A stretch of 35,059 bases of DNA, from positions 56,415 to 91,473 of the forward strand of contig MKVE01000029.1 in the NCBI GenBank assembly GCA_001898785.1. The letters are read 5' to 3'. The notes under the pieces were generated by a model that was not told the origin of the DNA, made no database searches, and was given only the letters and a program-made list of their open reading frames with translations. Position numbers and translations under genes: made by a program. The DNA is from Chryseobacterium sp. 36-9 (GTDB lineage Bacteria > Bacteroidota > Bacteroidia > Flavobacteriales > Weeksellaceae). Each line of letters begins with the position of its first letter. Within the stretch, counting starts at the first letter, position 1. Below, one piece after another: positions 1 to 7,915 of the stretch.

Positions 1-978
1 GAAAGAATTGCCTACAACGAAGCAATTTCTCTTTCATGCGCAGGGATTTCCAAAGGTGATGTCGTTCAAATGATTACAACGATCGATAAGCGCTTTATTG
101 CCGGCTTAGCTTATTTGCTTGGCCTTAGAAAAATCGGGGCAGGCGTTGTGAGAATGGGACCGGGAATTCCTGAATTACAATGGGATTCAATTTTTAGATA
201 CAAGCCAAGATATCTGATAACCGTTCCGTCTTTTCTATTGAAAATGATTGATTATGCTGAGAAAAATGGTTTAGATTATAAAAATTCAAGCGTGGTTGGT
301 GCGGTATGCATTGGCGAAAGTATAAAAAATCAGGATTTCACAGATAATATTTTGTCTCAAAAAATCAAGGAAAGATGGGATATACAGTTGTTTTCAACTT
401 ATGCTTCTACGGAAATGAGTACGGCTTTCACGGAATGTGAATTCCAAGTTGGCGGACATCATCATCCTGAATTGATTATTACAGAAATCCTTGATGAAGA
501 CGAAAATCCTGTAAAAGAAGGAGAAAGCGGTGAATTAACGATTACAACTTTGGGGGTTGAAGCGCTTCCGTTGTTGAGATTTAAAACCGGAGATCTGGTA
601 AAAGCGCATTACGAACCTTGTAAATGCGGCCGAAATACAATGCGATTAAGTCCTGTTATCGGAAGAAAACAGCAAATGATAAAATACAAAGGAACGACGC
701 TTTATCCGCCGGCGATGAATGATATTTTGAATGATTTTGCGGGAATTTCCTGTTATCAGATTGTGATCCACTCCAGTGAAATAGGTTTGGATGAAATTAT
801 TATTAAGTTGAGTACAGAAAATAACGATGAAAATTTTGTGAATGAAGTTAGGGATCATTTCCGTGCAAAATTGAGAGTCAGTCCGAAAATTGAGATTGTC
901 GATTTTGATACTTTGTTTAAAATAGTTCATCATCCGAACAGTAGAAAACCAATTAATTTTATAGATTTACGAACATAA
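1..978 (+). CDS. AMP-forming acyl/aryl ligase, phenylacetate-CoA ligase-like (5' end outside window)
   Basis: The reading frame is open from base 1, so the gene begins upstream and only its last 325 residues are present; the ATG at 70 is probably internal. What remains is the C-terminal part of an adenylate-forming enzyme. Visible signatures are YASTEM (core A5 region), FKTGDL (A7) and IGRKQQMIKYKGTTLYP (A8/hinge region), plus a CKCG pair typical of PaaK-like ligases. Family knowledge: these enzymes make an acyl-adenylate and pass the acyl group to CoA or another thiol. Inference: at the edge of a flexirubin cluster that contains a tyrosine ammonia-lyase, it could activate the 4-coumarate starter. 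The substrate cannot be read from the sequence. Confidence 0.85.
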   Translation, partial: ERIAYNEAISLSCAGISKGDVVQMITTIDKRFIAGLAYLLGLRKIGAGVVRMGPGIPELQWDSIFRYKPRYLITVPSFLLKMIDYAEKNGLDYKNSSVVGAVCIGESIKNQDFTDNILSQKIKERWDIQLFSTYASTEMSTAFTECEFQVGGHHHPELIITEILDEDENPVKEGESGELTITTLGVEALPLLRFKTGDLVKAHYEPCKCGRNTMRLSPVIGRKQQMIKYKGTTLYPPAMNDILNDFAGISCYQIVIHSSEIGLDEIIIKLSTENNDENFVNEVRDHFRAKLRVSPKIEIVDFDTLFKIVHHPNSRKPINFIDLRT

Positions 979-1001
979 AAATTATATTTAACAAATCAAC
1001 T

Positions 1002-1589
1002 ATGAAAAAACTATTTTTACTGGGATTGATAGCTGTTTCAACATTTTTAACAGCTCAGAAAATGAAGGTCACATCAGGTAGCTTCGCTGCCTTGAAGGGA
1101 ATCACACTATATGATGTAACATTCGATTATTCTAATCTTAAGGTTGACAAATTCAAAACTGAAGAGGATTTCCTTAAGGATAAAATGAAAAAAAGAGAAG
1201 AGAAAGGAACAGATGATGATTTCAAAAAGTCTTGGTTTGCTGACAGAGAAGACCGTTATGAACCAAAATTTATCGAATCTTTTAACAAAAGAGAACCGTC
1301 TATCCAGGTTGGGAAAAACAATGGAGCTCCTTATGTAATGACAGTAAAAACAACTTGGATATATCCTGGATACAATGTGGGTGCGTGGCGACAGGATTCT
1401 AAGATCAATACTACAATTACAATATCTGATAAAGCTAATCCAGGTAAGATTCTCTTAACTGTTGATTATTCCGATGTTCCGGGCGGAGGTGCTTTTGGAA
1501 ACGATTATAACTCAGGATACAGGATTTCTGAATCTTACGCAAAACTGGCAAAAGAATTGGCAGCAGATATCAAGAAAGGAAAAAAATAA
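1002..1589 (+). CDS. Exported protein of unknown function
   Basis: A 195-residue protein with a clear Sec signal peptide (MKKLFLLGLIAVSTFLTAQ, cleavage likely after TAQ). The mature part is mixed charged and aromatic, with a lysine/glutamate-rich stretch around residues 60-85 and a glycine-rich VPGGGAFGNDYNSGY near residue 160. I recognise no domain. It lies 23 bp after the ligase and ends at a strong bidirectional terminator. I think similar proteins occur in Chryseobacterium, but that is recollection. Probably periplasmic or outer-membrane associated; a role in pigment formation is not shown. Confidence 0.75.
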   Translation: MKKLFLLGLIAVSTFLTAQKMKVTSGSFAALKGITLYDVTFDYSNLKVDKFKTEEDFLKDKMKKREEKGTDDDFKKSWFADREDRYEPKFIESFNKREPSIQVGKNNGAPYVMTVKTTWIYPGYNVGAWRQDSKINTTITISDKANPGKILLTVDYSDVPGGGAFGNDYNSGYRISESYAKLAKELAADIKKGKK

Positions 1590-1610
1590 TATTATTTATT
1601 AAAAAACAAA

Positions 1611-1631
1611 AAGACCGCATATCGCGGTCTT
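1611..1631. terminator. Bidirectional intrinsic terminator
   Basis: An 8-bp perfect stem (AAGACCGC / GCGGTCTT) with a 5-nt loop, preceded by an A-run and followed by a T-run. It sits between two convergent genes whose stop codons are at 1589 (plus) and 1635 (minus), so it can serve both strands. Confidence 0.88.
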
Positions 1632-1634
1632 TTT

Positions 1635-2882
1635 TTATTGTTGTTCCTGTTTTTCTGTTTTGATATAATTGGCAAGATTGACAATCGCAGAATCGTGCAA
1701 TCTTACAAAAGGATTTTTCTTGTTCCAAACATAGCCCGCCAAGACAGCGCAGATTTTTCTTTTGACATCCGGATTTTCCGGCTGATGAAAAAATAATTCC
1801 TGGAGATTGCCGGTGTACCATTCCTTTACATAAGTCGTGAAAACATTAACACCGTACAAAATATAATCCGAATATTCTTTTTGCCAATCAATAGTTTCGC
1901 CATTTAGTTGTCTTAAGGCTAATTTTGCAGCTAGCATTCCGGATTCTGTTGCGAAAGCCATTCCCGATGAAAAAACCGGGTCAAGGAATTCCGATGCATT
2001 TCCTGTCAAAGCAAATCCGTCTCCGAATAAACTTTTTACCGAACAGGAATAATCTTTCAAATGTTTGGGTTCAAAAAGAAATTCCACATCGCCAAAACGT
2101 TTTACATAATAATCGGAAAGAGCAATCGCTTTTCTTAAAGCAACTGTTGCATCTCCGTTTTCTATTAGCTTTTCGATATATTCAGTCGGACCAACGATTC
2201 CCAAACTCGTATTGCCATTTGAGAAAGGAATAACCCAAAGCCAGACTTCAGTTTCAATGATGTCAAAAGAAATCAAAGTGCCTTCAACACCTTCCTCTCT
2301 GTTGATGTCATCAACATGAGAAAAAATAGCAGAATGAGGAGACAATTTCGAAGGTTTTTCCAAATCTAAAAGTTTCGGTAAAACCCGTCCGTAGCCACTG
2401 GAATCAATCACAAATTTAGCGTGAATTTCCTTCGTTTCTCCGTTTTTATTTTTGACAGTTGTAATAGAATCAGTTCCATTGAATTCAATCCCGACGACTT
2501 CGGTTTCAAACTCAAGATCAATTCCTTTATTAATAACTTCCTGGGCTAATGTATTGTCAAAATCGGCTCTCGGAACCTGCCAGGTCCAGTCCCAGCCTTC
2601 CCCAAATTTGTTGCTGAAATCGAAAATGCAAACCTCGTCGCCTCGCATAAAACGTGCGCCTAATTTCTTTTCAAATCTCATTTTATCAAGTGCAGGAAAT
2701 AGTCCGGCTTCATCAAAATGGTCCATTACTCTTGGAATCAGACTTTCGCCAACAACCAGTCTTGGAAATTTTGTTTTCTCGACAACTTTTACATTGATGT
2801 TATTCTTTTTGAGAAATGCAGAAGAAACGCAGCCAGAAGGACCAGCTCCAATTACAAGAACATCAACAAATTCTTTACCCAT
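1635..2882 (-). CDS. FAD-dependent oxidoreductase of the flavin-dependent (tryptophan) halogenase family
   Basis: A 415-residue flavoprotein. GAGPSG (residues 12-17) is the dinucleotide-binding motif, and WLWVIP (214-219) matches the WxWxIP signature of flavin-dependent halogenases. WTWQVPRADFD (99-109) and GESLIPRV are also typical of this superfamily. I chose the ATG at 2882 because the Rossmann motif then falls at the normal position; the frame stays open upstream to 2993, but the extension is AT-rich, holds the promoter region and overlaps the divergent lyase gene. Inference: some flexirubins are chlorinated, so this enzyme may chlorinate the phenolic head group. A ring hydroxylase is the main alternative, because related monooxygenases share parts of these motifs. 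I could not place the halogenase catalytic lysine. Confidence 0.82.
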   Translation of the reverse strand: MGKEFVDVLVIGAGPSGCVSSAFLKKNNINVKVVEKTKFPRLVVGESLIPRVMDHFDEAGLFPALDKMRFEKKLGARFMRGDEVCIFDFSNKFGEGWDWTWQVPRADFDNTLAQEVINKGIDLEFETEVVGIEFNGTDSITTVKNKNGETKEIHAKFVIDSSGYGRVLPKLLDLEKPSKLSPHSAIFSHVDDINREEGVEGTLISFDIIETEVWLWVIPFSNGNTSLGIVGPTEYIEKLIENGDATVALRKAIALSDYYVKRFGDVEFLFEPKHLKDYSCSVKSLFGDGFALTGNASEFLDPVFSSGMAFATESGMLAAKLALRQLNGETIDWQKEYSDYILYGVNVFTTYVKEWYTGNLQELFFHQPENPDVKRKICAVLAGYVWNKKNPFVRLHDSAIVNLANYIKTEKQEQQ

Positions 2883-2899
2883 TTGTTTAATAAAACTTT

Positions 2900-2907
2900 T
2901 ATCTTTG
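2900..2907 (+). promoter_or_regulatory. Possible Bacteroidota -7 element for the tyrosine ammonia-lyase operon
   Basis: TATCTTTG matches the Bacteroidota -7 consensus TAnnTTTG, 60 bp upstream of the lyase start. A TTTG at 2882-2885 could be part of a -33 element, but the 14-nt spacing is short. The site lies in the short divergent spacer and is only 2 bp from a candidate element on the other strand. Confidence 0.45.
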
Positions 2908-2909
2908 CG

Positions 2910-2917
2910 CAAAATTA
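2910..2917 (-). promoter_or_regulatory. Possible Bacteroidota -7 element for the halogenase-like gene
   Basis: Read on the minus strand this is TAATTTTG, matching TAnnTTTG. A minus-strand TTTG at 2944-2941 could be the -33 part, with a 23-nt spacer. It lies 27 bp upstream of the gene's ATG. Overlap with the divergent candidate promoter would make the two genes compete for polymerase. Confidence 0.4.
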
Positions 2918-2967
2918 ATGACAAATATTGAATTATATTACAAATTTGTCTCTTATCACCATAATTA

Positions 2968-4503
2968 ATGAAAATTAACGACCATTTAAACATTCAGGAT
3001 TTTCAAAAGATAATCATTGGCAACCAAAAGATAGAATTGGATAATGAGCTGCTGCAAAGAGTAGAGAAAAGTTTCCAGTTTTTAAAGGAATTTTCAAAAA
3101 ATAAAGTCATATACGGTGTGAACACGGGTTTCGGACCAATGGCACAATTCAAAATCAACGATAGCGATACCCATCAGTTACAATATAATCTGATAAGAAG
3201 TCATTCTTCAGGTATCGGAAATCCGTTACCCGCAGATGAAGTTAAGGCTTGTATGTTGGCAAGATTGAATGTCTTATCATTAGGACATTCCGGTGTTCAC
3301 GATTCGGTTATTTATCTACTTAAAGAATTAATTAACAGAGATGTTACACCGATTATTTTTGAACACGGAGGTGTTGGCGCAAGTGGAGATCTGGTTCAGT
3401 TGGCGCATTTAGCTTTAGTTCTTATTGGCGAAGGCGAAGTTTTTTATAGAGACGAAAGAAGATCAACAAAAGATGTTTTTGGAGAACTAGGATTGGAACC
3501 GATAAAAGTAGAGATTCGTGAAGGTCTGGCTTTGATGAACGGAACTTCTGTGATGTCGGGAATCGGAATCGTTAATGCTTATAAAGCCAGCCAGTTAACA
3601 GAAATTTCTATTAAATTATCTTGCGCGATCAACGAGATTGTTCAGGCTTACGATGATCATTTTTCAGAATCTCTGAATGCAACGAAAAGGCATGTTGGAC
3701 AACAAAAAGTTGCGGAGAAAATGCGTGAATATCTTTCTGACAGCCAGTTGATAAGGAAAAGAGAAGACCATCTCTATACAAGTTTTGAAGAGCAGGAAAA
3801 AGTTTTTAAAGATAAGGTTCAGGAATATTACTCTTTGAGATGTGTTCCGCAGATCCTGGGACCGGTTTTAGACACCTTGGAATATACAGAAGTTGTTCTT
3901 GAAAACGAAATTAATTCTGCCAATGATAATCCAATCATTAATGTTGAAGATCAGCATGTTTATCATGGCGGAAACTTCCACGGCGATTATATTTCTCTTG
4001 AGATGGATAAGCTTAAAATCGTTGTTACGAAACTGACAATGTTAGCAGAAAGACAACTGAACTATCTTTTGAATTCTAAAATCAATGAAATACTTCCACC
4101 GTTTGTGAATCTGGGGAAATTAGGATTCAATTTCGGGATGCAGGGCGTTCAGTTCACGGCAACTTCTACAACGGCAGAAAGCCAAATGTTGTCTAATCCG
4201 ATGTATATCCACAGTATCCCGAATAATAACGACAATCAGGATATTGTAAGTATGGGAACCAATGCTGCGGTAATTTGCAGAAAAGTTATAGAAAATGCTT
4301 TCGAAGTATTATCGATTGAATTGATTACGATTGTTCAGGCAATTGAATATCTTGGGTTCCAGGATAAAGTTTCATCATCGACTAAAGAATTGTATGACGA
4401 AATCAGAAAAATAATCCCTGCTTTTTCCGATGATATGGTAATGTATCCATATCTGCAAAAAGTGAAGGAGTATCTGATGAAAACTGAAGCTTTATATCAT
4501 TAA
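2968..4503 (+). CDS. Tyrosine (aromatic amino acid) ammonia-lyase, HAL/TAL family
   Basis: Removes ammonia from an aromatic amino acid with the MIO cofactor; on tyrosine the product is 4-coumarate. The MIO triad Ala-Ser-Gly is at 138-140 within GGVGASGDLVQLAHLAL, the catalytic tyrosine is in VIYGVNTGFGPM (Tyr49), and NSANDNPI is present. The length of 511 fits the family. From memory it closely resembles the biochemically characterised tyrosine ammonia-lyase of Flavobacterium johnsoniae over its whole length. The selectivity position carries His107 (SLGHSGV), which in tyrosine-specific lyases contacts the phenol hydroxyl. It is not part of a histidine-utilisation cluster. Context: first gene of a plus-strand series with reductase, ketosynthase and ACP, so it most likely supplies the aryl starter of flexirubin. 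Confidence 0.93.
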   Translation: MKINDHLNIQDFQKIIIGNQKIELDNELLQRVEKSFQFLKEFSKNKVIYGVNTGFGPMAQFKINDSDTHQLQYNLIRSHSSGIGNPLPADEVKACMLARLNVLSLGHSGVHDSVIYLLKELINRDVTPIIFEHGGVGASGDLVQLAHLALVLIGEGEVFYRDERRSTKDVFGELGLEPIKVEIREGLALMNGTSVMSGIGIVNAYKASQLTEISIKLSCAINEIVQAYDDHFSESLNATKRHVGQQKVAEKMREYLSDSQLIRKREDHLYTSFEEQEKVFKDKVQEYYSLRCVPQILGPVLDTLEYTEVVLENEINSANDNPIINVEDQHVYHGGNFHGDYISLEMDKLKIVVTKLTMLAERQLNYLLNSKINEILPPFVNLGKLGFNFGMQGVQFTATSTTAESQMLSNPMYIHSIPNNNDNQDIVSMGTNAAVICRKVIENAFEVLSIELITIVQAIEYLGFQDKVSSSTKELYDEIRKIIPAFSDDMVMYPYLQKVKEYLMKTEALYH

Positions 4504-4514
4504 TACAGAAGATT

Positions 4515-5246
4515 ATGAAATGTGCAATCATAACAGGAGGATCCAGAGGAATTGGCAGAGCTATTTGTCTGAAATTGGCCGAGGAAAAAAATTATCATAT
4601 TCTGATTAATTATACTTCCAATCAGGCTGCGGCAGAGGAAACTTTACAAGGTGTTGAAGAGTTGGGTTCTACAGGCGAAATTCTTAAATTTGATGTAAGT
4701 AATGCCGAAGAAACCCAGAATGTTTTAAATAATTGGCAGGAAAAAAATCCGGATTCTGTGGTTGAAGTTATTGTCAATAATGCAGGAATCACAAAGGATG
4801 GATTGTTTATGTGGATGAAACACGAAGACTGGAACAATGTTATCAATACAAGTTTGAACGGTTTTTTTAATGTGACTAATTTTTTTATCCAGAGATTGTT
4901 ACGTAATAAATATGGCAGAATCATCAATATGGTTTCTGTTTCCGGAGTTAAGGGAACAGCAGGACAGACTAATTATTCAGCCGCAAAAGCAGCGGTAATT
5001 GGTGCAACAAAAGCTTTGGCACAAGAGATTGCTAAACGGAATATAACTGTAAATGCTGTCGCACCGGGATTTATCAAAACCGATATGACGCAGGACTTTG
5101 ATGAGAACGAACTGAAAGCAATGATACCGGCGAACAGATTTGGTGAGGCGGAAGAAGTAGCTGATCTTGTTGCATTTTTAGCTTCTAAGAAGTCATCTTA
5201 CATTACAGGTGAAGTGATTAATATTAATGGAGGAATTTATTCTTAA
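4515..5246 (+). CDS. 3-oxoacyl-ACP reductase, FabG-type SDR
   Basis: A 243-residue classical short-chain dehydrogenase. TGGSRGIG (7-14) binds NADPH, NNAG is at 88-91, and the catalytic Ser (about 141-143), Tyr154 and Lys158 lie in SVSGVKGTAGQTNYSAAK. The ending ITGEVININGGIYS is typical of FabG. It follows the lyase by 11 bp. Expected role: reduce the 3-oxo group after each condensation in polyene chain extension. It is probably the pathway copy rather than the housekeeping fabG, because it is embedded in the pigment operon. Confidence 0.92.
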   Translation: MKCAIITGGSRGIGRAICLKLAEEKNYHILINYTSNQAAAEETLQGVEELGSTGEILKFDVSNAEETQNVLNNWQEKNPDSVVEVIVNNAGITKDGLFMWMKHEDWNNVINTSLNGFFNVTNFFIQRLLRNKYGRIINMVSVSGVKGTAGQTNYSAAKAAVIGATKALAQEIAKRNITVNAVAPGFIKTDMTQDFDENELKAMIPANRFGEAEEVADLVAFLASKKSSYITGEVININGGIYS

Positions 5247-5252
5247 ATAATG

Positions 5253-5320
5253 TACCAATATATCAGTGTAACAGCTTACTAATATTGAAATTGTTACATT
5301 ATTAGACTGATACATTGTTA
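5253..5320. repeat. Palindromic intergenic element made of 8-nt units
   Basis: The spacer between the reductase and the ketosynthase holds four consecutive 8-nt units of pattern TAnCAnTn-like (for example TACCAATA and TATCAGTG) at 5253-5284, a 4-nt linker TTGA, and four such units in inverted orientation at 5289-5320. The two 32-nt arms pair at about 22 of 32 positions, so the element could form a long imperfect hairpin. Related elements are at 6832-6855 and 18027-18086. Function unknown: it could be a mobile palindrome or an RNA structure affecting operon expression. Confidence 0.7.
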
Positions 5321-5331
5321 AATTTGACAAA

Positions 5332-6552
5332 ATGGAAAATAGAGTTGTGATTACCGGGATGGGAATTTATTCCTGCATTGGGACTTCTTTGGAAGAGGTG
5401 AAGAAGTCGCTCTATGATGGCAAATCCGGGATCGTTCTGGACCAGGACAGAAAGGAATTTGGTTACAGGTCCGGTTTAACGGGACGCGTTCCGAAGCCAG
5501 ATCTTAAAAGTCTTCTAAGCAGGAGACAGCGTATCAGTATGGGCGAGGAAAGCGAATATGCTTACCTGGCTACAATTGATGCGTTAAAACAAGCCGGAAT
5601 AGAACAGGAATTTCTGGACGCTAATGAAGTCGGGATTTTATATGGTAACGACAGTGTTTCACAGGCAGTTATAGAAGCTACAGACATCGTTAGAGAAAAA
5701 AAAGATACTCAATTGATGGGTTCTGGTGCAATTTTTAAATCAATGAATTCCACTGTAACCATGAATCTTTCCACAATTTTTAAATTAAGAGGAATTAATC
5801 TGACAATCAGTGCAGCTTGTGCAAGCGGATCCCATTCTCTGGGATTAGCTTATCTTTTGATCAAGAATGGATTACAAGATGCTGTTGTGTGTGGAGGAGC
5901 GCAGGAAACCAACAAGTTTTCGATGGCGAGCTTTGACGGATTAGGCGTTTTTTCTGTGAGAGAAGATAACCCTACAAAAGCTTCAAGACCATTTGATTCC
6001 GGAAGAGATGGATTGATTCCAAGTGGTGGCGCTGCAACTTTGATTGTTGAAAGTTTGGAATCTGCACAGCGGCGGGGTGCAAATATCATTGCAGAAATTG
6101 TTGGTTATGGTTTCTCATCCAATGGCGGACATATTTCTACACCCAATGTGGACGGACCGGCTTTGGCAATGGAAAGATCTCTGACTCAAGCCGGGCTAAC
6201 GGCGGGAGATATTGATTATATCAATGCCCACGCAACATCTACACCTTTAGGCGATGCTAACGAAGCAAAAGCGATTTATGAAATTTTCGGTAACGGAGTT
6301 CCGGTAAGCTCTACCAAATCCATGACGGGACATGAATGCTGGATGGCTGGAGCAAGTGAGATTATATATTCGGTTCTGATGATGCAGAATAATTTTATTG
6401 CACCAAATATCAATCTCGATAATCCGGACGAAGATGCAAAAAAGATAAATTTAATCTCTGAAACAAAAAATCAAAAAATTGACGTATTTTTGTCGAATTC
6501 TTTTGGTTTTGGAGGAACCAATTCGTCACTAATTGTTAAAAAATTTGTTTAA
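5332..6552 (+). CDS. Beta-ketoacyl-ACP synthase, FabF/FabB type
   Basis: A complete 406-residue condensing enzyme with an intact catalytic set: Cys163 in SAACASGS, His300 in NAHATSTPLGD and His334 in SMTGHECWMAG. Family function is decarboxylative condensation of malonyl-ACP with an acyl chain. It is one of several ketosynthases in the cluster and sits 8 bp before an ACP gene. By position it may start or extend the aryl polyene chain. The last codons encode the usual GFGGTNSSLIVKK end. The spacer upstream is the 8-nt-unit palindrome. Confidence 0.92.
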   Translation: MENRVVITGMGIYSCIGTSLEEVKKSLYDGKSGIVLDQDRKEFGYRSGLTGRVPKPDLKSLLSRRQRISMGEESEYAYLATIDALKQAGIEQEFLDANEVGILYGNDSVSQAVIEATDIVREKKDTQLMGSGAIFKSMNSTVTMNLSTIFKLRGINLTISAACASGSHSLGLAYLLIKNGLQDAVVCGGAQETNKFSMASFDGLGVFSVREDNPTKASRPFDSGRDGLIPSGGAATLIVESLESAQRRGANIIAEIVGYGFSSNGGHISTPNVDGPALAMERSLTQAGLTAGDIDYINAHATSTPLGDANEAKAIYEIFGNGVPVSSTKSMTGHECWMAGASEIIYSVLMMQNNFIAPNINLDNPDEDAKKINLISETKNQKIDVFLSNSFGFGGTNSSLIVKKFV

Positions 6553-6559
6553 AGACATT

Positions 6560-6814
6560 ATGGAAAGAGAAAAAATTGTTACAATTGTTAATGATTTTCT
6601 TGTCAATGAGTTTGAAGTGGACCGCGATGATATCGTCAACGATGCCAATTTTAAGGAAACGTTGGGCTTGGACAGTTTGGATTATATCGATATGGTTGTT
6701 GTAATTGAGTCTAATTTTGGTGTAAAGTTGGGTGAAGCTGATTTTAAAAAGGTCGTTACTTTTGATGATTTTTATGATACGATAGAAACCAAAATTTCTG
6801 AAAAAGTAGCATAA
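6560..6814 (+). CDS. Acyl carrier protein
   Basis: An 84-residue acidic protein with the phosphopantetheine site LGLDSLDYIDMV (Ser39). I chose the ATG at 6560, giving MEREKIV; an upstream in-frame TTG at 6533 would overlap the ketosynthase and add a non-conserved extension. It lies 7 bp after the ketosynthase stop and is probably co-translated with it. It likely carries the growing aryl polyene in this arm. A second ACP gene is at 18094-18351. Confidence 0.92.
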   Translation: MEREKIVTIVNDFLVNEFEVDRDDIVNDANFKETLGLDSLDYIDMVVVIESNFGVKLGEADFKKVVTFDDFYDTIETKISEKVA

Positions 6815-6831
6815 CTAATATTTCAAAGATA

Positions 6832-6855
6832 TACCAATATTACTGATAATTGGTA
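6832..6855. repeat. Short palindromic element related to the 8-nt-unit repeats
   Basis: Three 8-nt blocks: TACCAATA, a central TTACTGAT, and the inverted AATTGGTA. The outer blocks pair at 7 of 8 positions. It lies between the ACP and acyltransferase genes and looks like a minimal form of the elements at 5253-5320 and 18027-18086. Confidence 0.5.
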
Positions 6856-6862
6856 ATTCATC

Positions 6863-7747
6863 ATGACTAAGTGGAAAGGCAAGTCCAAAGGAACGATACT
6901 CGGTTACAGGATATTTGTTTGGAGCATCAAAAATCTTGGCGTCCACAGTTCATATTTTGTGCTGTATTTTGTAGCATCCTATTACTTCTTGTTTCTTAAG
7001 AAGAGCAATCAATATATTTCATATTATTTTCGAAGGAGATTAGATTATAGCTTTTGGAAATCAAAGCTGTCTGTTTTCAAAAGTTACTTTGTTTTTGGAA
7101 AAGTATTGATTGACAAAACGGCTATTTCTGTAGGTTTAAGAAACCGATTCACTTATGAATTCGACGGGATAGAAAATCTCAAAAACCTTCTCAACGAGAA
7201 AAAAGGTGGTGTCTTGATCAGTGCCCATATCGGCAACTTTGAGATTGCAGAACATTTTTTTGCAGATATCGATTTTGATGCGCAGATCAACTTAGTCACA
7301 ACTGATCAGGAAGTTACAGTCATCAAAGAATATCTGGACAGTATTGCGGTAAAAAGAAGTAACATCAAATTTATTTACGTCAAGGATGATATGTCCCACA
7401 TTTTTGACATCAATCAGGCTTTATCCAACAACGAATTGATTTGCTTCACAGGCGACCGCTATTTTGAAGGTTCCAAATTTCTCGAAGCAGAATTGCTAGG
7501 TAAGACTGCCAGATTTCCGGCAGGCCCTTTTGTTATTGCATCCAGATTGGGCGTTCCTGTTGTTTATGTTTATGTTATGAAAGAAAAAAATCTGCATTAC
7601 CATTTATATGCAAGAGTTGCTCAGAACATTAAAAAACGGGATTCGCAGGGACTTTTGAACTCCTACACCCAAAATCTTGAATCAATGATTAAAAAATATC
7701 CGCTCCAATGGTTCAATTACTTCGACTTTTGGGACGATATTGATTAA
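6863..7747 (+). CDS. LpxL-type lysophospholipid/lipid A acyltransferase family protein
   Basis: A 294-residue membrane-associated acyltransferase. A hydrophobic N-terminal segment lies at about 30-48, and the HxxxxE catalytic motif is His122-Glu127 in SAHIGNFEIAE. GDRYFEGSKFLEAELLGKTARFPAGPFVIAS near 195-225 matches the substrate-binding part of the family. Members move an acyl chain from ACP to a lipid acceptor. LpxL-like enzymes are regular members of aryl polyene and flexirubin clusters, so here it may transfer the aryl polyenoyl chain from ACP to its acceptor. Housekeeping lipid A synthesis is less likely given the setting. Confidence 0.85.
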   Translation: MTKWKGKSKGTILGYRIFVWSIKNLGVHSSYFVLYFVASYYFLFLKKSNQYISYYFRRRLDYSFWKSKLSVFKSYFVFGKVLIDKTAISVGLRNRFTYEFDGIENLKNLLNEKKGGVLISAHIGNFEIAEHFFADIDFDAQINLVTTDQEVTVIKEYLDSIAVKRSNIKFIYVKDDMSHIFDINQALSNNELICFTGDRYFEGSKFLEAELLGKTARFPAGPFVIASRLGVPVVYVYVMKEKNLHYHLYARVAQNIKKRDSQGLLNSYTQNLESMIKKYPLQWFNYFDFWDDID

Positions 7748-7763
7748 TTTTCAATATTTTTAT

Positions 7764-7845
7764 GGCAGCTTAATCCGCCTTCCGCTCCCAATCTTTTTAT
7801 TTTTTAGCAAAAAAACAAAAAGGATTTCCGCTCAAGTCGGGCTGC
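7764..7845. repeat. GC-richer intergenic inverted element
   Basis: The 168-bp spacer 7748-7915 is the longest in the left arm. It holds GCAGC and AATCC near its left end and GGATT and GCTGC near its right end, in inverted order, enclosing an A/T-rich centre; TTCCGCTC occurs in both halves. Base composition differs from the neighbouring DNA. From memory it resembles an interspersed repeat of Chryseobacterium-type genomes. Farther right (about 7881-7905) AACATCT occurs twice. I see no reading frame. Confidence 0.45.
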
Positions 7846-7915
7846 GAGTGATTCAACGTTTAAAGCTTATTTTTTTATTTAACATCTAAAGTCTAACATC
7901 TCACTTCTCTAGGAA

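Noticed and set aside
1635-2993. Longer 452-residue form of the halogenase-like protein
   Set aside because: The 37-residue extension is not homologous in character, contains the likely promoter region and overlaps the start of the divergent lyase gene.
2968-4503. Histidine ammonia-lyase (hutH) of histidine utilisation
   Set aside because: No hutU, hutI or hutG neighbours; strong resemblance to flavobacterial tyrosine ammonia-lyase and pigment-cluster context.
5253-5320. CRISPR array
   Set aside because: Units are 8 nt with no spacers and are partly inverted; no cas genes in the window.
5319-5326. TAAATTTG as a promoter for the ketosynthase at 5332
   Set aside because: It matches TAnnTTTG but is 5 bp from the ATG, has no suitable -33 element, and overlaps the palindromic repeat; probably chance in AT-rich DNA.
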